51,684 nt of DNA from Alicyclobacillaceae bacterium (GTDB lineage Bacteria; Bacillota; Bacilli; Alicyclobacillales; Alicyclobacillaceae): positions 1-51,684 of the forward strand of contig JADGIC010000002.1 in NCBI GenBank assembly GCA_019683615.1, written 5' to 3'. The notes beneath the pieces are model-generated. The model did not search any database. It worked only from the letters and a program-made list of their open reading frames with translations, and had not been told where the DNA came from. This document shows positions 25,776 through 33,428 of this stretch, piece by piece (the first letter of the stretch is position 1; the number at the start of each line of letters is the position of its first letter). Position numbers and translations under genes: made by a program.

Positions 25776-27101
25776 CTAACAGCAGTACCGGCGGCTGCGG
25801 CGCGGGCGTTCCGCCTCGTCCGGGAGGTCGTCCGGGTCGTCTTCGTCCGGGGCCACCGTGGCCCGTCCCCGTACGTTGTCCTTGCGGCCGGCCGACGGCT
25901 TGCCGTCCGGCGCCCCCGGTACACGTTCGGTGTTTTCAAACGTGCCGAACACGACGGGCCGGCCGTCCCGGACCATCCACCGCCCCTTCGCAAACACGTG
26001 TTGAATTTGAAACTCCCGGTCGGTGAGGATCAGGTCAGCGTCGAGCCCGGCCTGAATCTTTCCCTTTCGCCCCAGCTTGAGCACCCGCGCCACGTTCCGC
26101 GTGACCATGGTGACGGCGGTCTCCACAGGCACCTCCTCCTGCACGATGGTGTCTCGCGTCTCCTCCCACAGCGTGGCGATGGAGCCAATCCCCATGGCCA
26201 CCAGGCGGCCGGCGTCGTCGAAAATCGGTGAACTGCCGTTGCTGTCTGAACTCATCGTGATCTGGCGAGGATTCACGCCCGCGTCGAGAAGCCTGCGGAT
26301 GGCCACCGACGGCTTGACGGAGATGTGGTCGTGTTCATCGGGGCGGATGCCAGAGGTGATGTCGACAAATCCGCCCTCCAGCCCGTAACGGATGGCGTCG
26401 AGCAACAGCCCCGGGTTGCGGTTCAGGTGGGTGGGCGTGAAGACCGACTTCGGCAGTTCCGTCTTCGCGAGCACCTCGAACAGGATGGACAGGCCGCTGT
26501 CGTCGTCGCCCACGTGCAGGTGCAACACCCCCGCCTTGCCGGCAAGCAGGCCGCCCAATCTCGCCTCGCTGGCCAGCCCGGCAATGTCCTGAACCGTCGG
26601 GTGGCTGGAGCGCGTGTCCGAGATGGCGATCTCGCCGATGCCGATGACCTTGTCGATAAGCACGATGTCCGACCGCGGCGTCCCGGTGATGGTCCGCGTT
26701 GGCACCTGATAGGCGCCGCAGTAGATGTACGTGGTGATCCCCTCAAACTCCAACCCCCGGGCCTTCGCCAACAGTTCCCGGGTGGAGCGGGTGACGCCGT
26801 CGGTGCCGAGCACCCCGACGCAGGTGGTGACGCCCGCGCTGATGATGTGACTCAGTGAAATCTCCGGCGTCCGGCAGTGGAAGCCTCCCTCGCCGCCGCC
26901 GCCCGCCATGTGCACGTGCTGGTCGATGAGGCCGGGGAACAGGTACATTTCGGCGGCGTCCAACTGCGCGATAGGCGGCAGGTCCCCGTGCAGCGAGAGG
27001 TCGTCTGCGACGGCCAGGATTTCGCCGCCGCCGAGCAGCACGTCCTTGACGCCAAGCGGGTCAGGGCCGTACACCTTTGCGCGGCGAATCAGTGTCAGCA
27101 T
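25776..27101 (-). CDS. iadA: Isoaspartyl (beta-aspartyl) dipeptidase with charged C-terminal tail
   Basis: 441 residues; E. coli IadA has 390. It hydrolyses isoaspartyl dipeptides released from damaged proteins. Amidohydrolase features: GLIDQHVHMAGGGGEGG (metal His pair), GVTTCVGVLGTD, CGAYQVPTRTITG, VLHLHVGD, FTPTHLNRN and ITMSSDSNGSSP (active-site Asp). The bridging residue, Lys162 in E. coli IadA as I recall the sequence, aligns with Glu157 here (GIGEIAISD). About 50 extra residues follow the enzyme domain, acidic then Arg-rich and ending in CC. ATG 27101 has AGGAGG 10 nt upstream. Confidence 0.88.
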   Translation of the reverse strand: MLTLIRRAKVYGPDPLGVKDVLLGGGEILAVADDLSLHGDLPPIAQLDAAEMYLFPGLIDQHVHMAGGGGEGGFHCRTPEISLSHIISAGVTTCVGVLGTDGVTRSTRELLAKARGLEFEGITTYIYCGAYQVPTRTITGTPRSDIVLIDKVIGIGEIAISDTRSSHPTVQDIAGLASEARLGGLLAGKAGVLHLHVGDDDSGLSILFEVLAKTELPKSVFTPTHLNRNPGLLLDAIRYGLEGGFVDITSGIRPDEHDHISVKPSVAIRRLLDAGVNPRQITMSSDSNGSSPIFDDAGRLVAMGIGSIATLWEETRDTIVQEEVPVETAVTMVTRNVARVLKLGRKGKIQAGLDADLILTDREFQIQHVFAKGRWMVRDGRPVVFGTFENTERVPGAPDGKPSAGRKDNVRGRATVAPDEDDPDDLPDEAERPRRSRRYCC

Positions 27102-27234
27102 GAAGGGGTCGCCTCCTCTTCCTCACGGAAGTGTCTCCGCCCTCCGGGATATTCAAACGTCAAGCGGGGAACGCGGAGGTTGCTTGGTGAGGTACTCGGG
27201 GCTTCAGGGGGGTCGGTGGAGGACCGGCAGGGGT

Positions 27235-27283
27235 TCTAAAAAACGGGCGGAGCCAGCCAGATGCTGTCCGCGGCAGGCTCCGC
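27235..27283 (-). terminator. Rho-independent terminator of sodA
   Basis: Read on the minus strand, GCGGAGCC and GGCTCCGC form an 8-bp stem (27247-27254 with 27276-27283), followed by CCGTTTTTTAG. It lies 12 bp after the sodA stop. Confidence 0.75.
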
Positions 27284-27295
27284 GCGTCTCGTGAA

Positions 27296-27904
27296 TCACT
27301 TTGCCGCCTGGAAGCGCCTTTCCACTTCGGCCCAGTTGACGACGTTCCAAAACGCCGCCACGTAATCGGGCCGCTTGTTCTGGTATTTCAGGTAGTACGC
27401 GTGCTCCCACACGTCCAGGCCGAAGATGGGGGTCTTGCCTTCCATCAGAGGGTTGTCCTGGTTCGGCGTGCTGATGACAGACAACTTGCCGCCGTCCACG
27501 ACCAGCCACGCCCAACCGCTGCCGAACCGGCCGATGGCCGCTTTCGTAAACTCTTCCTTGAACTTGTCGAAGCTGCCGAACGTGCTGTTGATGGCGTCCG
27601 CCAACGCTCCGCTTGGCTGGCCGCCGCCGTTCGGGCTCATGATTTCCCAGAACAACGTGTGGTTGGCGTGGCCGCCGCCGTTGTTGCGGACCGCCGTGCG
27701 AATCGATTCCGGTACGCTGTTGATGTCTTTCAGCAAGTCTTCGATACTCTTCGCTTGCAGGTCCGGATGGCCTTCCAGCGCCGCGTTCAAGTTGTTCACG
27801 TATGTGCCGTGGTGGCGGTCGTGGTGAATCTGCATCGTCAACTCGTCAATGTACGGCTCCAGGGCGTTGTACGCGTAGGGAAGCGGTGGCAGTTGATGCG
27901 CCAT
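27296..27904 (-). CDS. sodA: Superoxide dismutase, Mn/Fe type
   Basis: 202 residues, standard length. It converts superoxide to oxygen and hydrogen peroxide. The metal ligands are visible: His in [17 protein letters not shown], His in [11 protein letters not shown], and Asp/His in [32 protein letters not shown] is a family block. Active-site residues favour manganese as in other Bacilli, but the metal cannot be decided by eye. It is a single-gene unit with a strong terminator at its 3' end. The upstream region is shared with the divergent fabI. Confidence 0.96.
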   Translation of the reverse strand: MAHQLPPLPYAYNALEPYIDELTMQIHHDRHHGTYVNNLNAALEGHPDLQAKSIEDLLKDINSVPESIRTAVRNNGGGHANHTLFWEIMSPNGGGQPSGALADAINSTFGSFDKFKEEFTKAAIGRFGSGWAWLVVDGGKLSVISTPNQDNPLMEGKTPIFGLDVWEHAYYLKYQNKRPDYVAAFWNVVNWAEVERRFQAAK

Positions 27905-28013
27905 GGGAATTCCCCCCTATGTAGAATTGTGGCAAGTCTGCCCGCATTTATCTTAACGCATTCACATCCGCGATGCCAGGCGGGGCTCGCCGCATGCCGG
28001 CGAGGGTGCCATG

Positions 28014-28022
28014 TGTTACAAT
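28014..28022 (+). promoter_or_regulatory. Extended -10 promoter of fabI
   Basis: TGTTACAAT, an extended -10 (TG at 28014-28015, TACAAT at 28017-28022). The predicted start is near 28029, about 60 nt before the ATG. No FapR-type palindrome was recognised nearby. Confidence 0.45.
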
Positions 28023-28090
28023 GCTGTATTTGAGGGCGTGATTGGCAAGGGATGTCCATCCTCTGAGACTGATACATAGGCGGTGGAGAC

Positions 28091-28867
28091 ATGGGTCTGT
28101 TAAATGGAAAACGCATTCTTGTCATGGGCGTGGCGAACAAGCGCAGTATTGCCTGGGGGATTGCGCTGGCCTGTTACCGCCAGGGGGCAGAGTTGGCGTT
28201 CACCTACCTGAGCGAACGAGAACTGAAGAACATTCGGGAACTGGTGGATGAAGAAATGGGCGGCGCCGACTGGCCGATGGTGCCGTGCAACGTGGAGAGC
28301 GACGAGTCGATGGCGGCGGCCTTCGCCGAGATCGCTGCCCGCGCGGGCACCCTGCACGGACTCGCCCACTGCATCGCATTTGCCAAGACGGAGGAGTTGC
28401 AAGGGGAGTACGTGAACACGTCACGGGACGGTTACCTGTTGGCGCAGAACATCAGCGCGTACTCGTTCGTCGCGGCAGCGCGGCTGGCTCGCCCGTTGAT
28501 GACGGAGGGCGGGTCACTGGTCACAATGACGTATCTTGGCGGTGAACGCGTCGTGGAAAGTTACAACGTCATGGGTGTCGCCAAGGCGGCGTTGGACGCG
28601 AGCGTACGCTACCTGGCGCGCGACCTTGGCCGCGACAACATCCGCGTGAACGCCATTTCCGCCGGTCCGGTGCGAACGATCTCGGCGAAGGGCGTACACG
28701 ACTTCAACAAGGCGTTACGCATCCTTGAAGAGCGGGCTCCGCTAGGGCGTTCCACAAACCAGGAGGAAATCGGCGACGTGGCCGCCTTTTTGTTCAGCGA
28801 TCTCGCCCGCGGCGTGACCGGAGACATCATCCATGTGGACGGCGGGTTTCACGTGCTGGGCCTGTGA
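28091..28867 (+). CDS. fabI: Enoyl-[acyl-carrier-protein] reductase (NADH)
   Basis: 258 residues. It performs the last reduction of each fatty-acid elongation cycle. Short-chain dehydrogenase fold with the FabI-specific N-terminus KRILVMGVANKRSIAWGIA and catalytic Tyr148, Tyr158 and Lys165 (Y-x6-K). NAISAGPVRTISAKGV is the substrate-loop region; IIHVDGGFHVLG ends the fold. ATG 28091 has GGTGGAG upstream. It is monocistronic, with its own extended -10 promoter. Confidence 0.95.
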   Translation: MGLLNGKRILVMGVANKRSIAWGIALACYRQGAELAFTYLSERELKNIRELVDEEMGGADWPMVPCNVESDESMAAAFAEIAARAGTLHGLAHCIAFAKTEELQGEYVNTSRDGYLLAQNISAYSFVAAARLARPLMTEGGSLVTMTYLGGERVVESYNVMGVAKAALDASVRYLARDLGRDNIRVNAISAGPVRTISAKGVHDFNKALRILEERAPLGRSTNQEEIGDVAAFLFSDLARGVTGDIIHVDGGFHVLGL

Positions 28868-28921
28868 CATGACGCCGCGCGGGCAGCAAAGCCGGGGACT
28901 GGGACGAGCGCCAGGCCGGTG

Positions 28922-30010
28922 TTAGGGCCCGGCGTCTGTGCCGACCGCGTCGGCTACAGACGCAAACCCGTCCTTTCGCATCTGCTCCGCCAGCCCGCGG
29001 ACCAGGCGCCCGACGATGGCCGGGCCTTCGTAGATCATGGCCGTGTACACTTGGACGAGGTTGGCGCCCGCACGGATCTTTTCGTACGCGTCGGCAGCGG
29101 TGAATACGCCTCCCGATGCGATGATCGGGACTTTTCCCTTGGCGGTTCGCCGGACGAGGCGGACCACTTCCGTGGCTCGCGCTCGCAGCGGCCGCCCGCT
29201 CAACCCCCCGGGTTCCGCCGCGTGCGGTGAGGAGAGGGCGGGGCGAGCGACGGTGGTGTTGGTCGCGATGAAGCCGTCGATACCTTCGTCCAGCAGCGCT
29301 TCGACCAGCGACTGTATCTGTTCGTCAGGAAGGTCCGGCGCTAATTTCACGAGCACGGGCGGGCGGTGCGGCCGGATGCGGTCGAGGCTGGCCTCGAACA
29401 GCGCCTGGCGGCGGGCCAGTACCTGCCGGACCAAGGGCCGCAGCGAGTCGGCCGCCTGCAGGTCGCGCAAGCCGGGCGTATTGGGAGAGCTGACGTTGAT
29501 AACGAAATAATCGGCGACCCGGAACAGCACGGACAGAGCAGACTCGTAGTCGTCGGCGGCCGATTCGTTCGGGGTGGATTTGTTTTTTCCGATGTTCACG
29601 CCGACGATGCCCCGCCTGCGCCGGCGCAGCAGATGGCGCAACACCGCTTCCGCGCCCTGGTTATTGAAGCCCATGCGGTTGATCAGCGCACCATCCTCGG
29701 GCAGGCGGAACAGCCGCGGCTGCGGGTTTCCGGGCTGCGGGCGGGGGGTGACCGTTCCAATCTCGACGAAGGCAAACCCACAGGCCAGCATGCCGTCCAC
29801 CGCTTCGCCGTTCTTGTCAAGTCCGGCGGCCAGTCCAATCGGGTGCGGGAATCTGACGCCCCACAGCGTCTGTTCCAGCTCCGGCGGGGGCGTGAACGCG
29901 GGGCAGGCCAGGCGGGCGCAGCCCGGGAGCATGGACAGCGTTCGGATGACAATGCGGTGAGCGGTTTCTGGAGAAAACTGGAACAAAAAAGGTCGCACGA
30001 GCCTGTACAC
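28922..30010 (-). CDS. pyrD: Dihydroorotate dehydrogenase, class 2 (quinone-dependent)
   Basis: 362 residues from GTG 30010, with GGGAGG 8 nt upstream. It oxidises dihydroorotate to orotate in pyrimidine synthesis and passes electrons to quinone. Class 2 marks: the amphipathic membrane-docking N-terminus YRLVRPFLFQFSPETAHRIV, GLAAGLDKNGEAVDG, INRMGFNNQGAE, GVNIGKNKSTP, and INVSSPNTPGLR with catalytic Ser174/175 instead of the Cys of class 1. GGLSGRPL and IIASGGVFTAADAYEKIRAGA bind FMN. It stands apart from any pyr operon. Confidence 0.93.
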   Translation of the reverse strand: MYRLVRPFLFQFSPETAHRIVIRTLSMLPGCARLACPAFTPPPELEQTLWGVRFPHPIGLAAGLDKNGEAVDGMLACGFAFVEIGTVTPRPQPGNPQPRLFRLPEDGALINRMGFNNQGAEAVLRHLLRRRRRGIVGVNIGKNKSTPNESAADDYESALSVLFRVADYFVINVSSPNTPGLRDLQAADSLRPLVRQVLARRQALFEASLDRIRPHRPPVLVKLAPDLPDEQIQSLVEALLDEGIDGFIATNTTVARPALSSPHAAEPGGLSGRPLRARATEVVRLVRRTAKGKVPIIASGGVFTAADAYEKIRAGANLVQVYTAMIYEGPAIVGRLVRGLAEQMRKDGFASVADAVGTDAGP

Positions 30011-30201
30011 AGGACCATCCTCCCTGATGGGTCCGCGCCGCGTCCGCAAAGTGACGGCACCAGACAAGGATGAGAACCGGGTGCCAAGGGTGACCGGTTG
30101 CCTGGACCTAGTGTAGCACGAACCGGACTGCGCCACGAACGGGTCCTGCCAGCAAGGAACGCACAGTGGCAAAGGTCACAAACAGCCCATCGGGACTGGT
30201 T

Positions 30202-30228
30202 TGTCACAGAATGAGCGCCGCCTTCGTC
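30202..30228 (+). promoter_or_regulatory. Candidate ECF-type promoter of the second sigma/anti-sigma operon
   Basis: TGTCAC (30202-30207), 17 bp, CGTC (30225-30228). Same architecture as the candidate at 17461-17486. The predicted start near 30235 falls just before a GGAGGTGA ribosome binding site (30248-30255). Confidence 0.5.
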
Positions 30229-30304
30229 TGACGGTTGAGGTGGCTGTGGAGGTGACGGGGTCCTGTCAGAGTTTCGTGATCGGGAATCGATCCACCAGGC
30301 CACC

Positions 30305-30814
30305 GTGGAGACGTTGAACCAGTGGATGACGGAGTACGGCAGGGATGTGATCAACTTTGCGTACTCGTACGTCAGGAACTACCACGTGGCACAAGACATC
30401 GCCCAGGACGTGTTCCTCCGCGCGCTGACCAAGCTGTCGACGTTTCGCGGCGACAGCAGTGCGAAGACGTGGTTGCTTTCGATCACGGCCAACCGCTGCA
30501 AGGACTATCTGCGCTCGTGGGCTGTTCGGCATGAGCGTTTGGCTGAGGCAGAAGCGTTGCCGGAAACGGTGGGCGGAGACGCCGAACGGGACGCGCTGAT
30601 CCGCCTGGAGAGGGACCAACTGTGGGCCGCCGTGCACCGGCTGCCCGTCAAGTACCGGGAGGCCATGGTGCTGTATTACGGGCGTGCCTTGTCGACGAGG
30701 GAAGTGGCGGACGTGCTGGGCACCACGGAGCAGGCGGTACGCACGCGCCTGCACCGGGGGCGCGTGTTGCTCAAGGAGATTTTGGAGGAGGCTGGCGATC
30801 ATGGCGCACTCTGA
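30305..30814 (+). CDS. ECF-type RNA polymerase sigma factor
   Basis: 169 residues from GTG 30305. Region 2: DVINFAYSYVRNYHVAQDIAQDVFLRAL and SITANRCKDYLRSW. Region 4: RALSTREVADVLGTTEQAVRTRLHRGR. GTG 30305 has no real ribosome binding site. The frame is open upstream, and a perfect GGAGGTGA (30248-30255) stands 7 nt before an in-frame CTG at 30263, giving 14 more plausible residues (SEFRDRESIHQATV); that CTG may be the true start. The gene overlaps its anti-sigma partner by 14 bp, and an ECF-type promoter lies just upstream. Confidence 0.9.
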   Translation: METLNQWMTEYGRDVINFAYSYVRNYHVAQDIAQDVFLRALTKLSTFRGDSSAKTWLLSITANRCKDYLRSWAVRHERLAEAEALPETVGGDAERDALIRLERDQLWAAVHRLPVKYREAMVLYYGRALSTREVADVLGTTEQAVRTRLHRGRVLLKEILEEAGDHGAL

Positions 30815-31826
30815 CGAGGAGTGGCGCAGGCGGTTCCGGGAAGCTCCAGAGGTACCGTTCACTGACGAGTTGAGGCAACAGATTTTGAAGCGGGCGGAAC
30901 AGCAACTGGCCTCGACCAAGCGGCCGGCGAGGAACCGCCGTGGGGAGCCGTGGCGCTCCTTGTGGGCATGCCTCGGCGGACTGGGAGGCGCGGCTGCCCT
31001 GATTTGGGCAGTGTGGACCTACAGCCCGGCGGCACCGGCTGAACCTTCGGCCCCTCGGCACCCAAGCGTGCTCCGGCAGATTGTGCCGCAGGCGAATGAG
31101 CACGAGGAACTTGGGCAAGCCCGCGTGTACGGGCTGCAGCGCGCTCCTATCAGCATTGGCGACATTTGGATTGGAACAGAAGCCGGTCAGCCGCCTGGGT
31201 CGGTGGTGTACGCCACGCTCACCAACGTCGGCACAAAACCTCTGGGACCGCAAGACGTCGTGGGGGTGCTGGCATTCCATCCGCGCGGAACGTCCGCGAC
31301 GTTGGCCACCAGCGACTGGCTGGCGTTCGTGAGCGGGCCGGCCGGGACGTTGCAGCCAGGCGACACCGTCACCTGGAGTTTCCGCCCGGTTGGTGCGCCG
31401 GTCGACGCTGAGCACCGGTTGGTGGAAGTGCCGAGCGTGGAGTTTTACAACAGGGGGCTGGTCCCGGTTGAGCGGGCGGATGTCGTTTGGCGGACCCCGG
31501 CCGGGGTGGATGTCACGGACATTCACGTAACGCCGCGGTTGGCCTGGGCAGACGGTCAGTCTGTCGAGCTGACCGCGACGCTAACGAACGGGTCAGGCCG
31601 GTCGCTGAACACGCGCTCGCTGTTGGCCTTGATCTGGTTTGCACCTCAGTCTGTCAGCGATTGGACGCGGCCGGAGGTGATCCGGTTTTTGAACCAAGTT
31701 CAGTTACAGGGTGGCGCTGTCGCCGTTCCTCCGGGCGGGCGGGTCCGGCTGGATTTCCGCTTGATTGGGCCTGCGAAGGTCGATTTTCGACAGTTGGCTG
31801 TCCGCGTGTCGCTGGTTGAACGGTAG
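30801..31826 (+). CDS. Membrane anti-sigma factor-like protein
   Basis: 341 residues from ATG 30801, with GGAGGAGG about 10 nt upstream. The cytosolic part (1-50) is helical and charged without a zinc motif. One membrane helix lies at about 52-73 (WACLGGLGGAAALIWAVW). The external part has two beta-rich repeats of similar build (VVYATLTNVGTKPLGPQDVV and VELTATLTNGSGRSLNTRSL), like CARDB or Ig-type domains. Its place directly after an ECF gene, with overlap, makes it the probable regulator of that sigma factor. No direct homology to a named anti-sigma family is claimed. Confidence 0.72.
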   Translation: MAHSDEEWRRRFREAPEVPFTDELRQQILKRAEQQLASTKRPARNRRGEPWRSLWACLGGLGGAAALIWAVWTYSPAAPAEPSAPRHPSVLRQIVPQANEHEELGQARVYGLQRAPISIGDIWIGTEAGQPPGSVVYATLTNVGTKPLGPQDVVGVLAFHPRGTSATLATSDWLAFVSGPAGTLQPGDTVTWSFRPVGAPVDAEHRLVEVPSVEFYNRGLVPVERADVVWRTPAGVDVTDIHVTPRLAWADGQSVELTATLTNGSGRSLNTRSLLALIWFAPQSVSDWTRPEVIRFLNQVQLQGGAVAVPPGGRVRLDFRLIGPAKVDFRQLAVRVSLVER

Positions 31827-31948
31827 CACGCGTCACCGGGTGCGGCGTTGGACAGGTGATGTCACGGCGGGTGGTGAGGAGGCGGCGTCTTGTCGGTGTC
31901 ATGACCGGTCAGGAAACAGGGTATCCTGGCGCACAAGGAGTGAGCGGT

Positions 31949-32233
31949 GTGACGACCCGGTTCAGTCTGGCGGAACTGGCGGATATGTTAAACGTTCCCG
32001 TGCAGGTGGTTCGCCGCGCCGTGGAGGCGCTGGCGCGAGAGGAAGCATTGACCGCCGAGTCGTTCCAGTACATGGACCGCAATTGGCGGATCGCGCCGAG
32101 CGACGTGAAACGCGTGCAGGAGTGGATTGCTTGCGCCCACCAGCGCGGCCAGTTGGAACCTGCGGCAGTGCGCAGGACCAGCCACGTAAAGCGCAAACAG
32201 GTGTTGAGCGACTCCGGCCCGGACGGCGTCTGA
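31949..32233 (+). CDS. Small helix-turn-helix protein
   Basis: 94 residues from GTG 31949, with AGGAG 8 nt upstream; the longer frame from 31856 is less supported. FSLAELADMLNVPVQVVRRAVEALAREE reads as a helix-turn-helix of the MerR/excisionase kind, followed by a helical segment (DVKRVQEWIACAH) and a basic tail. No effector domain is present. It lies 122 bp after the second anti-sigma gene on the same strand and might share its transcript. Function unknown. Confidence 0.62.
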   Translation: MTTRFSLAELADMLNVPVQVVRRAVEALAREEALTAESFQYMDRNWRIAPSDVKRVQEWIACAHQRGQLEPAAVRRTSHVKRKQVLSDSGPDGV

Positions 32234-32276
32234 CGGTGTACCTGCCCGCCGCCGTCCGTGCCGTGTTCCGGTGACT

Positions 32277-32299
32277 GCACGACTAGTCGTCGTGCGATT
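32277..32299 (+). terminator. Hairpin after the small HTH gene, possible terminator
   Basis: Seven-base arms GCACGAC and GTCGTGC (32277-32283, 32289-32295) with a 5-nt loop, followed by GATTTG. The inner 12 bases ACGACTAGTCGT are also a perfect palindrome, so a binding site is the alternative. Confidence 0.35.
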
Positions 32300-32324
32300 T
32301 GTCACGCATTCGCCACACCCGCCC

Positions 32325-32333
32325 TGGTACACT
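32325..32333 (+). promoter_or_regulatory. Extended -10 promoter of the cupredoxin lipoprotein gene
   Basis: TGGTACACT, an extended -10, about 60 nt before the ATG at 32399 (predicted start near 32340). No good -35 is visible. Confidence 0.4.
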
Positions 32334-32398
32334 GGACACGTAACCATATGCGGCAGGTGCTGGTGATGGCTGCCGATGAGCGAACGGGAGGTGTACGA

Positions 32399-32785
32399 AT
32401 GCGCAGGGCAGCAGCGTTGTGGACTTCGGCGGCTGCGGCAGGATTTGCGTTGACGGCCTGCGGAACGGGCGGTGGCGGGCAAACGGCGCCCACGAAGGTC
32501 CCGGCAAACGCGGTGCACGTTCACGTGACGGCCTCAAACTTCCAGTGGACGATGGACCGAACGACGTTAAAGACGGGTGTCCCCGTGGATTTCATCGTCC
32601 AGTCGTCGGAGTCCACTCACGGCTTTCGGTTGATTGGCAGCAACATCAGCGTCACGGTATCGGCTGGTCAACCGCCCGTCCACGTGGTTTGGACGCCGCC
32701 GAAACCTGGGCAGTATACCATCCAGTGCGACGTGTTTTGCGGCAGTGGGCATGCAAACATGTTCAAAACGTTCACGGTGCAATGA
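32399..32785 (+). CDS. CuA-type cupredoxin lipoprotein (cytochrome oxidase subunit II-like)
   Basis: 128 residues from ATG 32399, with GGGAGGTG upstream. A lipoprotein signal ends in the lipobox LTAC (Cys21). The mature part is one cupredoxin domain. THGFRL gives His74, and CDVFCGSGHANM gives Cys110, Cys114, His118 and Met121, the binuclear CuA ligand set C-x3-C-x3-H-x2-M. The wording is closest to subunit II of ba3-type oxidases. The transmembrane helices of a usual subunit II are absent, and no subunit I gene is nearby. It may pass electrons to a remote oxidase, or deliver copper like Sco/PCuAC proteins. Confidence 0.82.
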   Translation: MRRAAALWTSAAAAGFALTACGTGGGGQTAPTKVPANAVHVHVTASNFQWTMDRTTLKTGVPVDFIVQSSESTHGFRLIGSNISVTVSAGQPPVHVVWTPPKPGQYTIQCDVFCGSGHANMFKTFTVQ

Positions 32786-32911
32786 GCGGCAGGGGCAGCG
32801 GACGGCAGCCGGCTGGCGGTGGGAAGTCCAGTTTCATCTGCCGGTAGACATCGGAAAGCGGATGGAGTAGGCTGAAGGTGCACAGTGTGTAGTGACGGGA
32901 GGAATGGTGCC

Positions 32912-33220
32912 GTGGTCACCGAAGACCAGGTACGGGATGTGCTGATGGGGGTTCTGGATCCCGAGATCCAAATTGATATTGTCAACCTCGGCATGGTTTA
33001 CGGCATTGACATTTCCGAGGACGGCAAGCAGGTTCGCGTAGTCATGACGCTGACCACCATGGGTTGCCCGGCGTTTGACTTTCTGCGCGACCAGATTGTC
33101 GAACGAGTAAAGGGCCTGCCAGGTGTCGAGGACGTTGAGGTGGAACTGACGTTCGACCCGCCGTGGAACAAAGACATGATGTCGGAAGAAGCAAAAATGG
33201 TGTTCCGGTACTTGTTTTGA
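32912..33220 (+). CDS. sufT: SufT-type MIP18 family Fe-S assembly protein
   Basis: 102 residues from GTG 32912, with GGGAGGA 8 nt upstream. MIP18 (DUF59/PaaD-like) domain: LMGVLDPEIQIDIVNLGMVY with the DPE motif, VVMTLTTMGCPAFDFLRDQI carrying the conserved Cys, and VELTFDPPWNKDMMSEEAK. Members (SufT, YitW) help mature Fe-S proteins. It precedes sufC by 208 bp on the same strand, which supports the role. Confidence 0.88.
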   Translation: MVTEDQVRDVLMGVLDPEIQIDIVNLGMVYGIDISEDGKQVRVVMTLTTMGCPAFDFLRDQIVERVKGLPGVEDVEVELTFDPPWNKDMMSEEAKMVFRYLF

Positions 33221-33310
33221 TGCATTCGTGCCGCGAGGCGATGTTTCGGTTCGAGGGGGGCCGGCTCGCCTTGCATTTTGCTATCAGTGTGATAAGCTGG
33301 GATCGAAAGA

Positions 33311-33325
33311 TGACCATTGCGGTCA
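33311..33325. promoter_or_regulatory. Inverted repeat in the sufT-sufC gap, possible operator
   Basis: TGACC-ATTGC-GGTCA, 5-bp perfect arms. It lies about 104 bp before sufC in a 208-bp gap where the suf operon promoter is expected, and an Rrf2 regulator is encoded at the operon end. Short arms mean it may be chance. Confidence 0.25.
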
Positions 33326-33428
33326 ACATTTGCTCGGTCGTGCTGGCTTGCCAGATTCCAGCTCGTCTGATGCGCACGGGCAATGGAGGCCACTGTACCG
33401 GTCGACAGGTCGAAAGGTTGATGGAGCC

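Noticed and set aside
30202-30228. Assignment of the second sigma factor to group ECF41 from its TGTCACA/CGTC promoter
   Set aside because: The protein lacks the fused C-terminal domain of ECF41 and has a membrane partner gene; only the promoter words agree.
33271-33296. TTGCAT ... GATAAG as the suf operon promoter
   Set aside because: The spacing is 14 bp and both boxes are weak.
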